This document shows positions 37,447-46,038 of a stretch of DNA of 47,155 nucleotides, one piece after another. Numbering within the stretch: the stretch's first letter is position 1; each line of letters starts with the position of its first letter. The DNA comes from an uncultured Mycoplasma sp. (GTDB lineage Bacteria; Bacillota_I; Bacilli_A; RF39; UBA660), in assembly GCA_946554525.1 (NCBI GenBank), contig CAMNSE010000010.1:1-47155 (forward strand), in the 5' to 3' direction. Position numbers and translations under genes: made by a program. The notes under the pieces are model-generated. The model made no database searches. It was not told where the DNA came from and saw only the letters and a list, made by a program, of their open reading frames with translations.

Positions 37447-39924
37447 ATGGAAAAAATAATTGACTTTATTTCTGGATTAGAAGTTAATGCAACACCAGAA
37501 GAAATAAATGCTGTTCAACCTTATTCAAAAATTTTAGTAGAAGATTATGGGTATCCAAAAGATATGATTCAAACTCATCCACAGTATAGAGTTAAATCAT
37601 CTCCATCAGATAAAAGGGGTTATCCAATTGATATTGCTGTTTTTGAATACGATAACCATAATAATAAAAGACTAAAAATAGTTGTTGAAAATAAAAAATC
37701 CACGAGAAAAGACGGTCAGGATCAATTAGAAGATTACTTAAAATTTTGTGAAGCTAGAATAGGAATTTGGTATAACGGTATAGAAAGCCTATATATTGAA
37801 AAAATTGAAGAATCCGGTAATATACATTTTAGAGAAATACCAGCTATTCCAAAATATAATCAAAAACGTGAAGAAATTGGATTGTATAAAAGAAAAGACT
37901 TAAAAAGCACTCATAATTTAAAAGATATTTTTTCAGAGTTGAGAGGTTATATTGCTGGAAATAGTGTTGGAGTTAATAGAGATGAGGCAATAGCTAAAGA
38001 GATGATTCATCTAATTTTATGTAAAATATATGATGAAAGGTTTACTAAAATGGATGATATGGTGACATTTAGGGCATCAGAATGTGATAGCGATCAAGAA
38101 ATAAGAGAAAGAATTGATACTTTATTTTTAAGAGTAAAAACAAAATATAAGGACGTACTAGATGAATCAGATTCTATTGATTTTGATGGTCACACTCTTC
38201 GTTATGTAATAGGTAAAATTCAAAATTATTGTCTGATAGATACTGATAGGGATATAATAGCGGATGCTTTTGAAGTCTTTATAGGTGGCTCACTAAAAGG
38301 AGAACAAGGACAATTTTTTACTCCTAAAAATGTTGTTAAAACTTTAGTTGCTGCTGTTAACCCTACTTTAGATGATATAATAATTGATCCTAGTTGTGGA
38401 AGTGGAAGTTTCTTAGTTGAGGCTTTGAAAGAATTATGGTTAGATATTGATGAAATGGGTAATACATATGGCTGGTCAGAAAGTGCAATTGTTGAAGAAA
38501 AGAAAACAGTTGGTATTAAGAATATACGAGGAATAGAAAAAGATAGTTTTCTAACTAAATTAGGAAAGTCATATATGGCAATTTTAGGTGACGGAAAAGG
38601 TGGCATTTTTTGTGAGGACAGTTTGGAAAATCCTGACAATTGGAAAGAATTTACTCAACAAAATGTTAAACTTGGAACTTTTTCTGTTTCATTTAGTAAT
38701 CCGCCATTTGGAAAAGATATAAAAGTAACTGGGAAGCAAAAACTATCTCAATATGAGCTTGCTAAAAAAATTGATTCAAAAGGCAAAGAAAAATTGTTAG
38801 ATGAAGGAAATGTCTCAACTTTATTTTTAGAAAGAAATTTACAACTATTAAAAGATGGTGGTAGAGTAGGTATAATTTTACCTGAAACATATTTTCATGC
38901 CCCTAATCAAAAAAATGTCAGAGAATTTATTTTCAAACATAATATACAATGGATTATAGATTTACCACACAATACATTTAGGCCTCATAACAATGCAAAA
39001 TGTATTGCGATAGTCATTCAAAAAAATATGCCTCAACAAAAAGAAATTAATATGGCAGTTGCAGAGTATATAGGCCACGATCATAATGGTAAACCTCTGT
39101 ATAGGTATGATGATAAAAGAAAAATTTATACAAATAAAATATTAGATGATACTAAAGAAATAATTAGAGAAATTAAGCTTAAAAATTCTGGAGCAATATT
39201 TGATCAAAAATATACATTTCAAGTGGACTCATCTTTAATAAAAAATTCAGGAATACTTGTTCCAAGATATTATTGGAATTCAAAAAAAGTTGAGATTCAA
39301 GAAAAAGCAAAAGAAGAGAATATAGATTTAATATCTTTACAACAATTAATTGATGAAGGTGTCATTGAATATTTTGATGGAAATGGCTCTCCATCATCTG
39401 AATTTAAAGGCACTGGAGATATTCCATATATTAGGGTTAAAGATATTGTTAATTGGCAAATATATAAGGATCCAACAGCATTAATTCCTGAATCAGAGTT
39501 TAATAGATTATATAAGCCTGCAAAACAATTGAAAGAAAAAGATATTTTATATGTCAGAAGAGGAAGTTATAGAATTGGAAGCGTAGCAATGGTTTCTCCT
39601 TATGATTTGAAAGTAATATTAACTAGGGAAATATTGGTTTTAAGAATTAAAGATTATAAAAATAAATATGGGATAACTCCTGAATATTTGATGTATGCAT
39701 TGTCGCATAGACTATCATATGAACAATCAAATAATAAAATATTTATTGATACGACTTTACCAAATATAGCCGATAGATGGAAAGAAATTGAGATTCCTAT
39801 TTATAAAGATAAAGAAAAATATGAAGTAATAAAATCAAAAGTTTCTAAAGTTGTTGAAAACCAATGGAATTCTCTAAAAAATATTTCGATTATGAAAGAA
39901 AAATATGATATTTATAATACATAG
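37447..39924 (+). CDS. Single-chain restriction-modification protein (nuclease, N6-adenine methyltransferase, target recognition)
   Basis: The 825-residue protein fuses three parts. The N-terminus (about 1-140) resembles the HsdR N-terminal nuclease fold with Asp62 in GYPIDIAVF and Glu81-x-Lys83 in VVENKK, a PD-(D/E)xK pattern. The middle (about 150-600) is an HsdM-like methyltransferase with EQGQFFTP, DPSCGSGSF (about 314-322) and NPPFG (about 418-422). The end (about 630-825) is a type I S-like target domain (GTGDIPYIRVKDI, ILYVRRGSYRIG). There is no helicase. This is the layout of type IIG/IIL enzymes, which modify one strand and cut at a distance. It is the first gene of a three-gene operon. 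Confidence 0.85.
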   Translation: MEKIIDFISGLEVNATPEEINAVQPYSKILVEDYGYPKDMIQTHPQYRVKSSPSDKRGYPIDIAVFEYDNHNNKRLKIVVENKKSTRKDGQDQLEDYLKFCEARIGIWYNGIESLYIEKIEESGNIHFREIPAIPKYNQKREEIGLYKRKDLKSTHNLKDIFSELRGYIAGNSVGVNRDEAIAKEMIHLILCKIYDERFTKMDDMVTFRASECDSDQEIRERIDTLFLRVKTKYKDVLDESDSIDFDGHTLRYVIGKIQNYCLIDTDRDIIADAFEVFIGGSLKGEQGQFFTPKNVVKTLVAAVNPTLDDIIIDPSCGSGSFLVEALKELWLDIDEMGNTYGWSESAIVEEKKTVGIKNIRGIEKDSFLTKLGKSYMAILGDGKGGIFCEDSLENPDNWKEFTQQNVKLGTFSVSFSNPPFGKDIKVTGKQKLSQYELAKKIDSKGKEKLLDEGNVSTLFLERNLQLLKDGGRVGIILPETYFHAPNQKNVREFIFKHNIQWIIDLPHNTFRPHNNAKCIAIVIQKNMPQQKEINMAVAEYIGHDHNGKPLYRYDDKRKIYTNKILDDTKEIIREIKLKNSGAIFDQKYTFQVDSSLIKNSGILVPRYYWNSKKVEIQEKAKEENIDLISLQQLIDEGVIEYFDGNGSPSSEFKGTGDIPYIRVKDIVNWQIYKDPTALIPESEFNRLYKPAKQLKEKDILYVRRGSYRIGSVAMVSPYDLKVILTREILVLRIKDYKNKYGITPEYLMYALSHRLSYEQSNNKIFIDTTLPNIADRWKEIEIPIYKDKEKYEVIKSKVSKVVENQWNSLKNISIMKEKYDIYNT

Positions 39925-39934
39925 AATGAGCGCT

Positions 39935-39981
39935 AGTACAGGCTTAAATATATATTTAAGTTTTTGTCTTGTGCTTTTTTG
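39935..39981 (+). terminator. Probable terminator in the nuclease gene - PHP gene gap
   Basis: AGTACAGG and CTTGTGCT flank an all-A/T palindrome (CTTAAATATATATTTAAG, 39943-39960), and six T follow. If used, it only lowers expression of the next two genes, since no other clear promoter is visible in the 75-base gap. Confidence 0.45.
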
Positions 39982-39999
39982 TAGTAGGAGGTATAAGCT

Positions 40000-42384
40000 A
40001 TGTGTAATAAAATAGTAGATAAGTCATTGAAAATAGATTTACATATTCATTCATGTTACTCTAAACATAAAGATGGTAGCAAAGTTTCTAATAATACGTT
40101 ATCAAATATAGATATTTTAATAAAAAAATTAAACGAAAATAATGTAAATATGTGTGCAGTAACGGATCATGATTATTTTGATTATAATTTATATTCAAAA
40201 TTAAAAGAATCAGAGAATACTGGTTCTATTCAAAAAGTATTACCAGGAATTGAAGCTTCTGTTTTATTGAGTGGTGACGATGATTCTAAAGTGATACATA
40301 TAATAACTATATTTGATGATTCAAATAATGAAAAACTTAAAGATATTAATTCATATTTAGTAGATGATAATGGTAATCCTAAATATGATGCAATTGGGAA
40401 AGATGCTTATAAGGAAGAAACGTATTTAGACATTTTAAGAAATATTGGTTTAAGTGTTATTTTGATTGCACATCAAAAAAATTCTCCATTAAGTAATGGT
40501 GATTTAAAAGAAAACGATGTATCAACACTTGGAAAAAGGACATTTGATGAATTAGTGTTTGCTGATTATTTTGACTCATTTGAATTTAGAAATAAGAAGA
40601 ATCAAGTATTTAATAATATATATATGAATCATATGAAACAGTTATCGTTAACAAGTGATGTTAAATTTATAACTTCAAGTGATTGCCATGATTGGAATAT
40701 ATATCCAAAGATTGATAAAAATGACAATATAGATGATTATCCATATACATTCTTAAAATGTTTACCAACATTTAAAGGACTTGTAATGGCAATAACTGAT
40801 TATAGAAGAATAAGCTTAAACAATAGTTTTTTTAGCCAATCTTCAAGATATTTAAAAGAAATAAGGTATACAATAAATGGGTGTGAAAAGACTATTGAAT
40901 TGTCAAAAGGAATTAATGTTATAATTGGAGATAATTCTGTTGGCAAATCACTGTTAGTTCATGCTATAACAGATTGGAAGAAGATTAATTCAACTTTGAA
41001 AGACAAATATCAAAAATATTTAAGTAGTAATAAGATGAACATTAAAACTATAATTGATGAAAGCAATATATTTGGCTTTGATAAGCAGGGCGAAATTCGT
41101 GATAATTTTACTAACGGAAAATTAAAAGCAAAAACATTTTTATCAAAGTATTTTCCTCCAGAACCTAATATTAAACTATTACGTGCTGAATTAGATAATA
41201 GTTATGCAAAATATTTTAATTCAATTGATTCAAAAATAGAATATGAAAAGAAAAAATGTGAATTAAAGTCTTTTATGATAAATATAGAAGACAATATCGA
41301 TAATTTAACGTTTGATAATGTAATAAAGAAATTAGACTTAAATAGATATAAATCCATTATAGATTTATTTGACGGGTTAATTACTAGTTATAACAATCTT
41401 ATTGCATTAGATGAGTTGCTAAAAGATGATAAGGAAAAGTTATTAGTATATAAAAAAGAAATGATGGAATTATCAAAAAAATATAATAAATTGAAAAATA
41501 GAGATGTTTTTGAAAATTCTATTATTGATGTAATAACAAATAAAATTAATCTGCTTGATAACGAATTAACAAATATTAAATCTGATAGTGATAAAAAAAC
41601 TGGTATATATACTAATAATATATCACAACTTAAAAATACAATTGTAGATCTAGTAAAATTAGAAAAAACTTCAATAGAATGCAAACCAGATATTAAATCT
41701 AAAAAAGTTCCTGTTTCAGTAGAAAATGTTGGTAAATATAGATTTATAACCAAAACAAAAGTGGAAAATATTACTAATAGTTATTTTTATAGCATTCTTG
41801 AAAAATGTTTTGTTAGAGGTAAATTAATTGCATATTCTGATATAAATGCTGAATTATTAGAAGAAAAAATAAAGGACTATGATGATAGTGAAGGACCAGT
41901 TGAATTTCTAAAAAAACGTGTTAAAGATTTATTGGATGTTGATTTTAAATGTAAAAATGTAATTAATTTAAAAAGTGATAAGGATGTATATACAGAATTA
42001 TCTAATGGATTTGATTCGAGAATATATTTTGATTTATTATCTAATCAAAAGTCGTTTGATGGCATCTATATAATTGATCAGCCAGAAGATGATGTATCAC
42101 AAAATTCAATTAAGGAATATTTATTAGATAATTTTAAGTTAATGGGGAAAAATAGGCAGTTAATAATTATCACTCATAATCCCCAGTTTATTGTTAATTT
42201 GGATGTTGATAATGTTATTGCTATTCAAAAAAATGAAATTGGGTTGGATATTCATTATGGCGCTTTAGAGTATGAAGATGATCAATATAATATAATTGAT
42301 ATAATTGCAAATAGCATTGATGGCGGAATTGATACGATTAATAAGAGGTGGAAAAGATATGACAAAACAAATAAAAATGATTAA
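40000..42384 (+). CDS. PHP-domain/SMC-like ATPase fusion
   Basis: The 794-residue protein starts with a PHP-type metallo-phosphoesterase domain (about 10-270): DLHIHS with His15 and His17, TDHD (55-58), ILIAHQKN and SSDCHDW metal ligands. An ABC/SMC-like ATPase follows: Walker A GDNSVGKS (310-317), a coiled-coil insert (about 390-540), and Walker B YIIDQPEDD (690-698) with IIITHNPQFIV as the H-loop. This matches proteins often annotated as TrlF-type AAA-like ATPases, recalled from memory. Partner of the upstream RM-like gene in a probable anti-phage operon; a nucleic-acid-directed phosphoesterase is the likely activity. Confidence 0.85.
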   Translation: MCNKIVDKSLKIDLHIHSCYSKHKDGSKVSNNTLSNIDILIKKLNENNVNMCAVTDHDYFDYNLYSKLKESENTGSIQKVLPGIEASVLLSGDDDSKVIHIITIFDDSNNEKLKDINSYLVDDNGNPKYDAIGKDAYKEETYLDILRNIGLSVILIAHQKNSPLSNGDLKENDVSTLGKRTFDELVFADYFDSFEFRNKKNQVFNNIYMNHMKQLSLTSDVKFITSSDCHDWNIYPKIDKNDNIDDYPYTFLKCLPTFKGLVMAITDYRRISLNNSFFSQSSRYLKEIRYTINGCEKTIELSKGINVIIGDNSVGKSLLVHAITDWKKINSTLKDKYQKYLSSNKMNIKTIIDESNIFGFDKQGEIRDNFTNGKLKAKTFLSKYFPPEPNIKLLRAELDNSYAKYFNSIDSKIEYEKKKCELKSFMINIEDNIDNLTFDNVIKKLDLNRYKSIIDLFDGLITSYNNLIALDELLKDDKEKLLVYKKEMMELSKKYNKLKNRDVFENSIIDVITNKINLLDNELTNIKSDSDKKTGIYTNNISQLKNTIVDLVKLEKTSIECKPDIKSKKVPVSVENVGKYRFITKTKVENITNSYFYSILEKCFVRGKLIAYSDINAELLEEKIKDYDDSEGPVEFLKKRVKDLLDVDFKCKNVINLKSDKDVYTELSNGFDSRIYFDLLSNQKSFDGIYIIDQPEDDVSQNSIKEYLLDNFKLMGKNRQLIIITHNPQFIVNLDVDNVIAIQKNEIGLDIHYGALEYEDDQYNIIDIIANSIDGGIDTINKRWKRYDKTNKND

Positions 42385-42673
42385 TAAAGAAAATTTGATA
42401 GTAATTGAAGATTCAGAGAATAACGAATTATTTCAGATAAACTTGGATAATATGATATTTGATTCACAAAAATTTTATGAAAGTTTTTTCAAAGGATTAT
42501 CTGAAAAAGTAGAATATAATCTTTCTAATAATATAGATGAGAAAACATCAAAAGATTATAAAAAAAATTTAAGGATTTACGAAAATATAAATAAATTGTT
42601 TTCAGATATACAAAAAGATGTAAATACTTTATTTGACGAGAAAGATGAAAATGAAATACAAGAAAAAGAATAG
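42359..42673 (+). CDS. Unknown 104-residue protein of the defence-like operon
   Basis: Not recognised. The ATG at 42359 follows GAGGTGG and overlaps the end of the PHP-ATPase gene by 26 bases, so the two are translated together. The frame is open from 42305, but that start has no ribosome-binding site. The protein is acidic and helical with a short sheet at the start (NLIVIEDSENNELFQINLDN) and a coiled-coil-like end. It may be a small regulatory or adaptor subunit. Confidence 0.7.
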   Translation: MTKQIKMINKENLIVIEDSENNELFQINLDNMIFDSQKFYESFFKGLSEKVEYNLSNNIDEKTSKDYKKNLRIYENINKLFSDIQKDVNTLFDEKDENEIQEKE

Positions 42674-42696
42674 TTTTTGTCGAATTATGTCGAACG

Positions 42697-42760
42697 ATTA
42701 CTTATTGATATATAAGTAATAGGTGTTATAATTATTTTAGTCACTAGGGAATGTGACTAA
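42697..42760. repeat. Two adjacent inverted repeats downstream of the operon
   Basis: ATTACTTAT (42697-42705) faces ATAAGTAAT (42712-42720). TTAGTCAC (42737-42744) faces GTGACTAA (42753-42760). Neither is followed by a T-run. They may be binding sites for an element regulator. Confidence 0.5.
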
Positions 42761-42776
42761 TACATATAAACATATA

Positions 42777-42930
42777 GTGTCATTTAATATAGACACAATT
42801 AAAATAGGGAAATAACCTTATAAATTAAAGTTCAAATATAAGAACTGAATACATATTTATTCCAACAAGCAAGATTGGATATTATTCCCTTGTTTTGTTA
42901 TGGACTAATATGTTCAGTTCTTTTTATGTG
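42777..42930 (+). promoter_or_regulatory. Structured leader RNA or attenuator before the HTH gene
   Basis: AAGAACTGAA (about 42838-42848) pairs with TTCAGTTCTT (about 42914-42923), and T follows, giving a terminator-like long hairpin. Inside it CAACAAG (about 42864) can pair with CTTGTT (about 42892). The 5' AGGGAAATAA near 42808 resembles the complement of ATTATTCCCT inside the hairpin, suggesting two alternative folds. No Rfam family is recognised. Confidence 0.5.
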
Positions 42931-42964
42931 TTCCTAAAAAGACTGGTAAAGGAAGGAGGATAAC

Positions 42965-43538
42965 ATGGAACTACTAAACTTGATAATCTTATATTGGAAA
43001 GATAATGAAAAAAGATATAGAACCATTTATAAGTTTAGTATTACCAGAATCAGTATTAGGAGATAATAGATTAACTTACTTTGAAAGATTATTGTTAATT
43101 GAACTAGTCTCACTATGTAAGAAAAATGGATATTGTTGGCCTACTAACAGATAATTTATGAATAAGTTTGAATGTACTAAAACAACAGTATCAAAAAGTA
43201 TAAGTAGTTTATCAAAATATGGATATATAGATATTGAAATAAATAATAGTGAAAAGAATAATTCAAAAAGAATAATTAGATTAACAGAGGTGTTAAAGAA
43301 AAGAATAATAAGTATTCAAGAAAATATTAATACCAGTATTCAAAATAATTTTAACCATGATAATAAATATAATAAAAATAAAAAAGATATATTAGATAAA
43401 ATTTATTACGTTGATGAAAATTGTGTAGAGTATTGGCATGGTATTCCTATTGAACCTAGTGTTGCAACTAAAGAAGAACAAGAAAAAATGGAGAATTTAT
43501 TGAAAGAGTTTAAAGAAAAGGAGAAAGATATATTATGA
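42965..43538 (+). pseudogene. Broken helix-turn-helix (replication-initiator-like) gene
   Basis: Translation from ATG 42965, right after AGGAGGATAAC, gives MELLNLIILYWKDNEK and then a run of six A near 43007-43012. Removing one A leads into DIEPFISLVLPESVLGDNRL and a HTH region (LTYFERLLLIELVSL, NGYCWPTNR). A TAA at 43152-43154 takes the place of a Tyr usual in this HTH (TNRYF), and the frame goes on as FMNKFECTKTTVSKSISSLS to 43538. So the gene has one frameshift and one nonsense codon. The intact 3' part alone (43158-43538) would be a 126-residue product. Confidence 0.65.
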
Positions 43539-43571
43539 ATAGCTCACTCATAAAATTAAATGAGGTGGCTT

Positions 43572-43664
43572 ATGTTTAAGATAATAGAAACTTTCAAAGA
43601 TGATTCTCCTAATTTTACAGATTTGGTAACTAAATTTATAAATAGTGTGATAAATAGTGATTGA
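43572..43664 (+). CDS. 30-residue small protein upstream of the recombinase
   Basis: ATG at 43572 follows GAGGTGGCTT and the frame ends at TGA 43662-43664: it begins MFKIIETFKDDSPNFTDLVT. The good ribosome-binding site supports translation. Small proteins upstream of large serine recombinases sometimes act as directionality factors; that role is speculative here. Confidence 0.5.
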   Translation: MFKIIETFKDDSPNFTDLVTKFINSVINSD

Positions 43665-43689
43665 CAGAATGCTCATAATTAAATTTATG

Positions 43690-43698
43690 TGTTATAAT
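43690..43698 (+). promoter_or_regulatory. Extended -10 promoter of the recombinase
   Basis: TGTTATAAT (43690-43698) precedes the TTG start at 43743 by about 45 bases. A TTGACA at 43661 is too far upstream (26 bases) to be its -35. Confidence 0.5.
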
Positions 43699-43742
43699 TT
43701 AATTGGCTTTAGTTGTTATACAAAAGAGAAAGGAGAGTAAAC

Positions 43743-45326
43743 TTGTATAACACTTTAAGAGAGATGCCAGAATACTATAAAGCAGGAATTTATATAAGAT
43801 TATCTGAAGCTGATGAGGGCAAATCTTACGAGTCTGAAAGTGAGAGTGTCCTTAATCAAAGAAATATACTAAAGAATTTTGTAAAAGAAAAAGGTTTTAT
43901 TTTTGTAGATGAATACGTAGATGATGGCTATTCAGGTACTACTTTTGATAGACCGGGGTTTCAAAGACTTATAGAAGATATTAAAGCCAAAAAAATTAAT
44001 CTTGTTGTAGTAAAAGATTTATCAAGATTAGGTAGAGATCATATTTTAACGGGTTATTATGTTGAAACTTTCTTTCCTGAAAATGGAATAAGATTTATTT
44101 CTATGTTAGAAGGTTATGATAACGCTATTAATCAAGCAAGTAATGATTCAGCAACATGGTTATTTGCTTGTAATGATTATTATAGTAAACAAAACTCAAT
44201 TAAAATACGCAATGTTCTAAATGATAAACGAAGAAATGGTAAATTTATAGGTAGCATGCCTAGCTTCGGATATTTAAGAGATCCAGAAGATAAAGGACAC
44301 TTAATACCAGATCCAGAATATGCGCCTATTGTTAAAAAGATATTTGACATGGCTTATAATGGAGTAGGACTAACTGATATAACTACTTATTTAAATGATA
44401 ATAATATAAAAACACCAAGTAGTTTAAAGAGAAAAAATCCTAACTCAAATGCCAAATATAATCCTATGTGGACAATTTCTTCTGTTAAAAAGATATTAAA
44501 AAATCAAATGTATGTGGGTGATATGGTTCAAAGTACACAGACTAAAGTATCTTATAAATCCAAAAAGAAAAAAGCATTACCAAAAAGTAATTGGGATATA
44601 GTTAAAAATACCCATGAACCATTAATAGATAGATTTATATTTGAAAGTGTGCAAAACAATGTTAAAAGAACTATTAAATCTAATGTTACTAATAGAGAAA
44701 AAAGACTATTTGAAAATTTATTATATTGTAAAGAGTGTGGTAACACTTTAACAGTATCTTATAGAAAAAACCATGATTATTGGACTATTAATTGTAATAG
44801 ATATTCTAGAGATCCTAGAAGAAGAATGTGTGAACCTCATTTCAGTCCGTATGATAAATTAGAAGAATCATTACTTGAAGTTATTAGAAATACTTGTAAA
44901 AAGTATTTGAAAACTTTAGATGTATCTGAAATATCAAAAAAAGTTAATAATACAAACAATAAAGATGATGTTAATAATCAAATTAGTGATTTAAGAAAAC
45001 AAGAAAAAGATTTTATTAGTAAATTAGATATGTTATATCAAGATAAATTTAATGGAATAGTATCTGAAGAAATGTATTTAAGAATTTCTAGAGAAACTGA
45101 AAATTCTCTTGTTAGAACAAGAGAAAAAATTGAAAGCTTACAAAATATTAAAGAAAACAATAAAGTTAATAAATCAGAATTAAAAGAATATGAAAATAAA
45201 ATAAGAGAATTAATCGATATTGAGAATCCCTCAAGAGAACTTTTACAGGCTTTAATAGACAAAGTTATTATAGATAAAGATAGAAATGTAGAAATTGTCT
45301 ATAAATTTAGTATATTAAATAATTAG
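43743..45326 (+). CDS. Large serine recombinase (integrase of the element)
   Basis: A TnpX/TndX-type site-specific recombinase of 527 residues. The N-terminal resolvase domain has the nucleophile Ser21 in YIRLSEADEG, YVDDGYSGTTFDRPGFQRL and VVKDLSRLGRDH. The recombinase domain (about 165-300) follows, then a zinc ribbon with CKECGN and C..C ligands (about 330-370), and a C-terminal coiled coil (about 400-500). The TTG at 43743 follows AAAGGAGAGTAAAC; a TTG at 43713 lies upstream without such a site. It faces the right end, where two cargo genes separate it from attR. Confidence 0.95.
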   Translation: MYNTLREMPEYYKAGIYIRLSEADEGKSYESESESVLNQRNILKNFVKEKGFIFVDEYVDDGYSGTTFDRPGFQRLIEDIKAKKINLVVVKDLSRLGRDHILTGYYVETFFPENGIRFISMLEGYDNAINQASNDSATWLFACNDYYSKQNSIKIRNVLNDKRRNGKFIGSMPSFGYLRDPEDKGHLIPDPEYAPIVKKIFDMAYNGVGLTDITTYLNDNNIKTPSSLKRKNPNSNAKYNPMWTISSVKKILKNQMYVGDMVQSTQTKVSYKSKKKKALPKSNWDIVKNTHEPLIDRFIFESVQNNVKRTIKSNVTNREKRLFENLLYCKECGNTLTVSYRKNHDYWTINCNRYSRDPRRRMCEPHFSPYDKLEESLLEVIRNTCKKYLKTLDVSEISKKVNNTNNKDDVNNQISDLRKQEKDFISKLDMLYQDKFNGIVSEEMYLRISRETENSLVRTREKIESLQNIKENNKVNKSELKEYENKIRELIDIENPSRELLQALIDKVIIDKDRNVEIVYKFSILNN

Positions 45327-45327
45327 A

Positions 45328-45352
45328 ACTTCTACCCAAGTTTGGGAGAAGT
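45328..45352 (+). repeat. Hairpin after the recombinase gene
   Basis: ACTTCT and CCCAA pair with TTGGG and AGAAGT around a short loop (45328-45352), two bases after the stop. It lacks a T-run, so it is either an atypical terminator or an RNA-stabilising hairpin. Confidence 0.5.
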
Positions 45353-45400
45353 GTTACATAAAAAGATAAACTACTTATATGATTACATTTGAGGTGAAAA

Positions 45401-46015
45401 ATGAGAGCGGAAACAAGGACAATAGTAAATAGTTATTATAATGATGTTGATAAGAAAATTTTTGAAAGACTTGCCGACATAATCAAAAAAGATTATCAGA
45501 ATAAAGAAACGCAAAGAGAAATTTGGGAGTATGATCAAAAGTTAGGAGGATTAGGGGGTTATGCTACACCTTTAGATCCAACTGTAAACCCATTTAACTC
45601 TTGGGGAGACTATAGAAATGTATTTAGAAGTCTTCAATATGCTAGAAGTGATATGTTTTATTGTACAAGACCAAGACATATTATAATTGATACTGCCTTA
45701 CATATTGAAACGTTAGTAAAACTTGTAGCTTCTAATAATAAAATTATGAAATTTATTTATAATCATAGAGAATTAGGAAAAAATATATCTCAATTATACA
45801 AAGAAAGTATAATTGATGATGGGTTGTATGAAAGATTAGATTATTTGAGACGAATATTAAATTATGCAAAGCATGATACTGATCCTAATAGAGATAATAC
45901 TTTTGACTATGAAGATGCAATAATCTTTTATTTTGAATGTAGATATGTTGGTAATGGGCTGTTAAAATTATTAAAACATGATACGTTTGGAAAAACTTAT
46001 GAGATTAAGGAATAA
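45401..46015 (+). CDS. Unknown 204-residue protein, HEPN-like
   Basis: I do not recognise a named family. It is helical and soluble. Near the C-terminus it has RRILNYAKHD (Arg151-x6-His158), which fits the R-x4-6-H signature of HEPN ribonucleases, followed by a last helix. A central patch of aromatic residues (WGDYRNVFRSLQYARSD, about 68-84) is notable. ATG follows GAGGTGAAAA. It forms a pair with the DUF4238-like gene (23 bases apart) next to the right end of the element, a usual place for cargo. HEPN assignment is tentative. Confidence 0.7.
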   Translation: MRAETRTIVNSYYNDVDKKIFERLADIIKKDYQNKETQREIWEYDQKLGGLGGYATPLDPTVNPFNSWGDYRNVFRSLQYARSDMFYCTRPRHIIIDTALHIETLVKLVASNNKIMKFIYNHRELGKNISQLYKESIIDDGLYERLDYLRRILNYAKHDTDPNRDNTFDYEDAIIFYFECRYVGNGLLKLLKHDTFGKTYEIKE

Positions 46016-46038
46016 CTTTATGATTTGGAGGAACTATT

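Noticed and set aside
37447-39924. Classical type I restriction system (separate HsdR, HsdM, HsdS)
   Set aside because: Nuclease, methylase and specificity parts are in one chain, there is no helicase domain, and there are no neighbouring hsd genes.
43661-43698. Standard SigA promoter (TTGACA plus TATAAT) before the recombinase
   Set aside because: The boxes are 26 bases apart. Only the extended -10 is kept.
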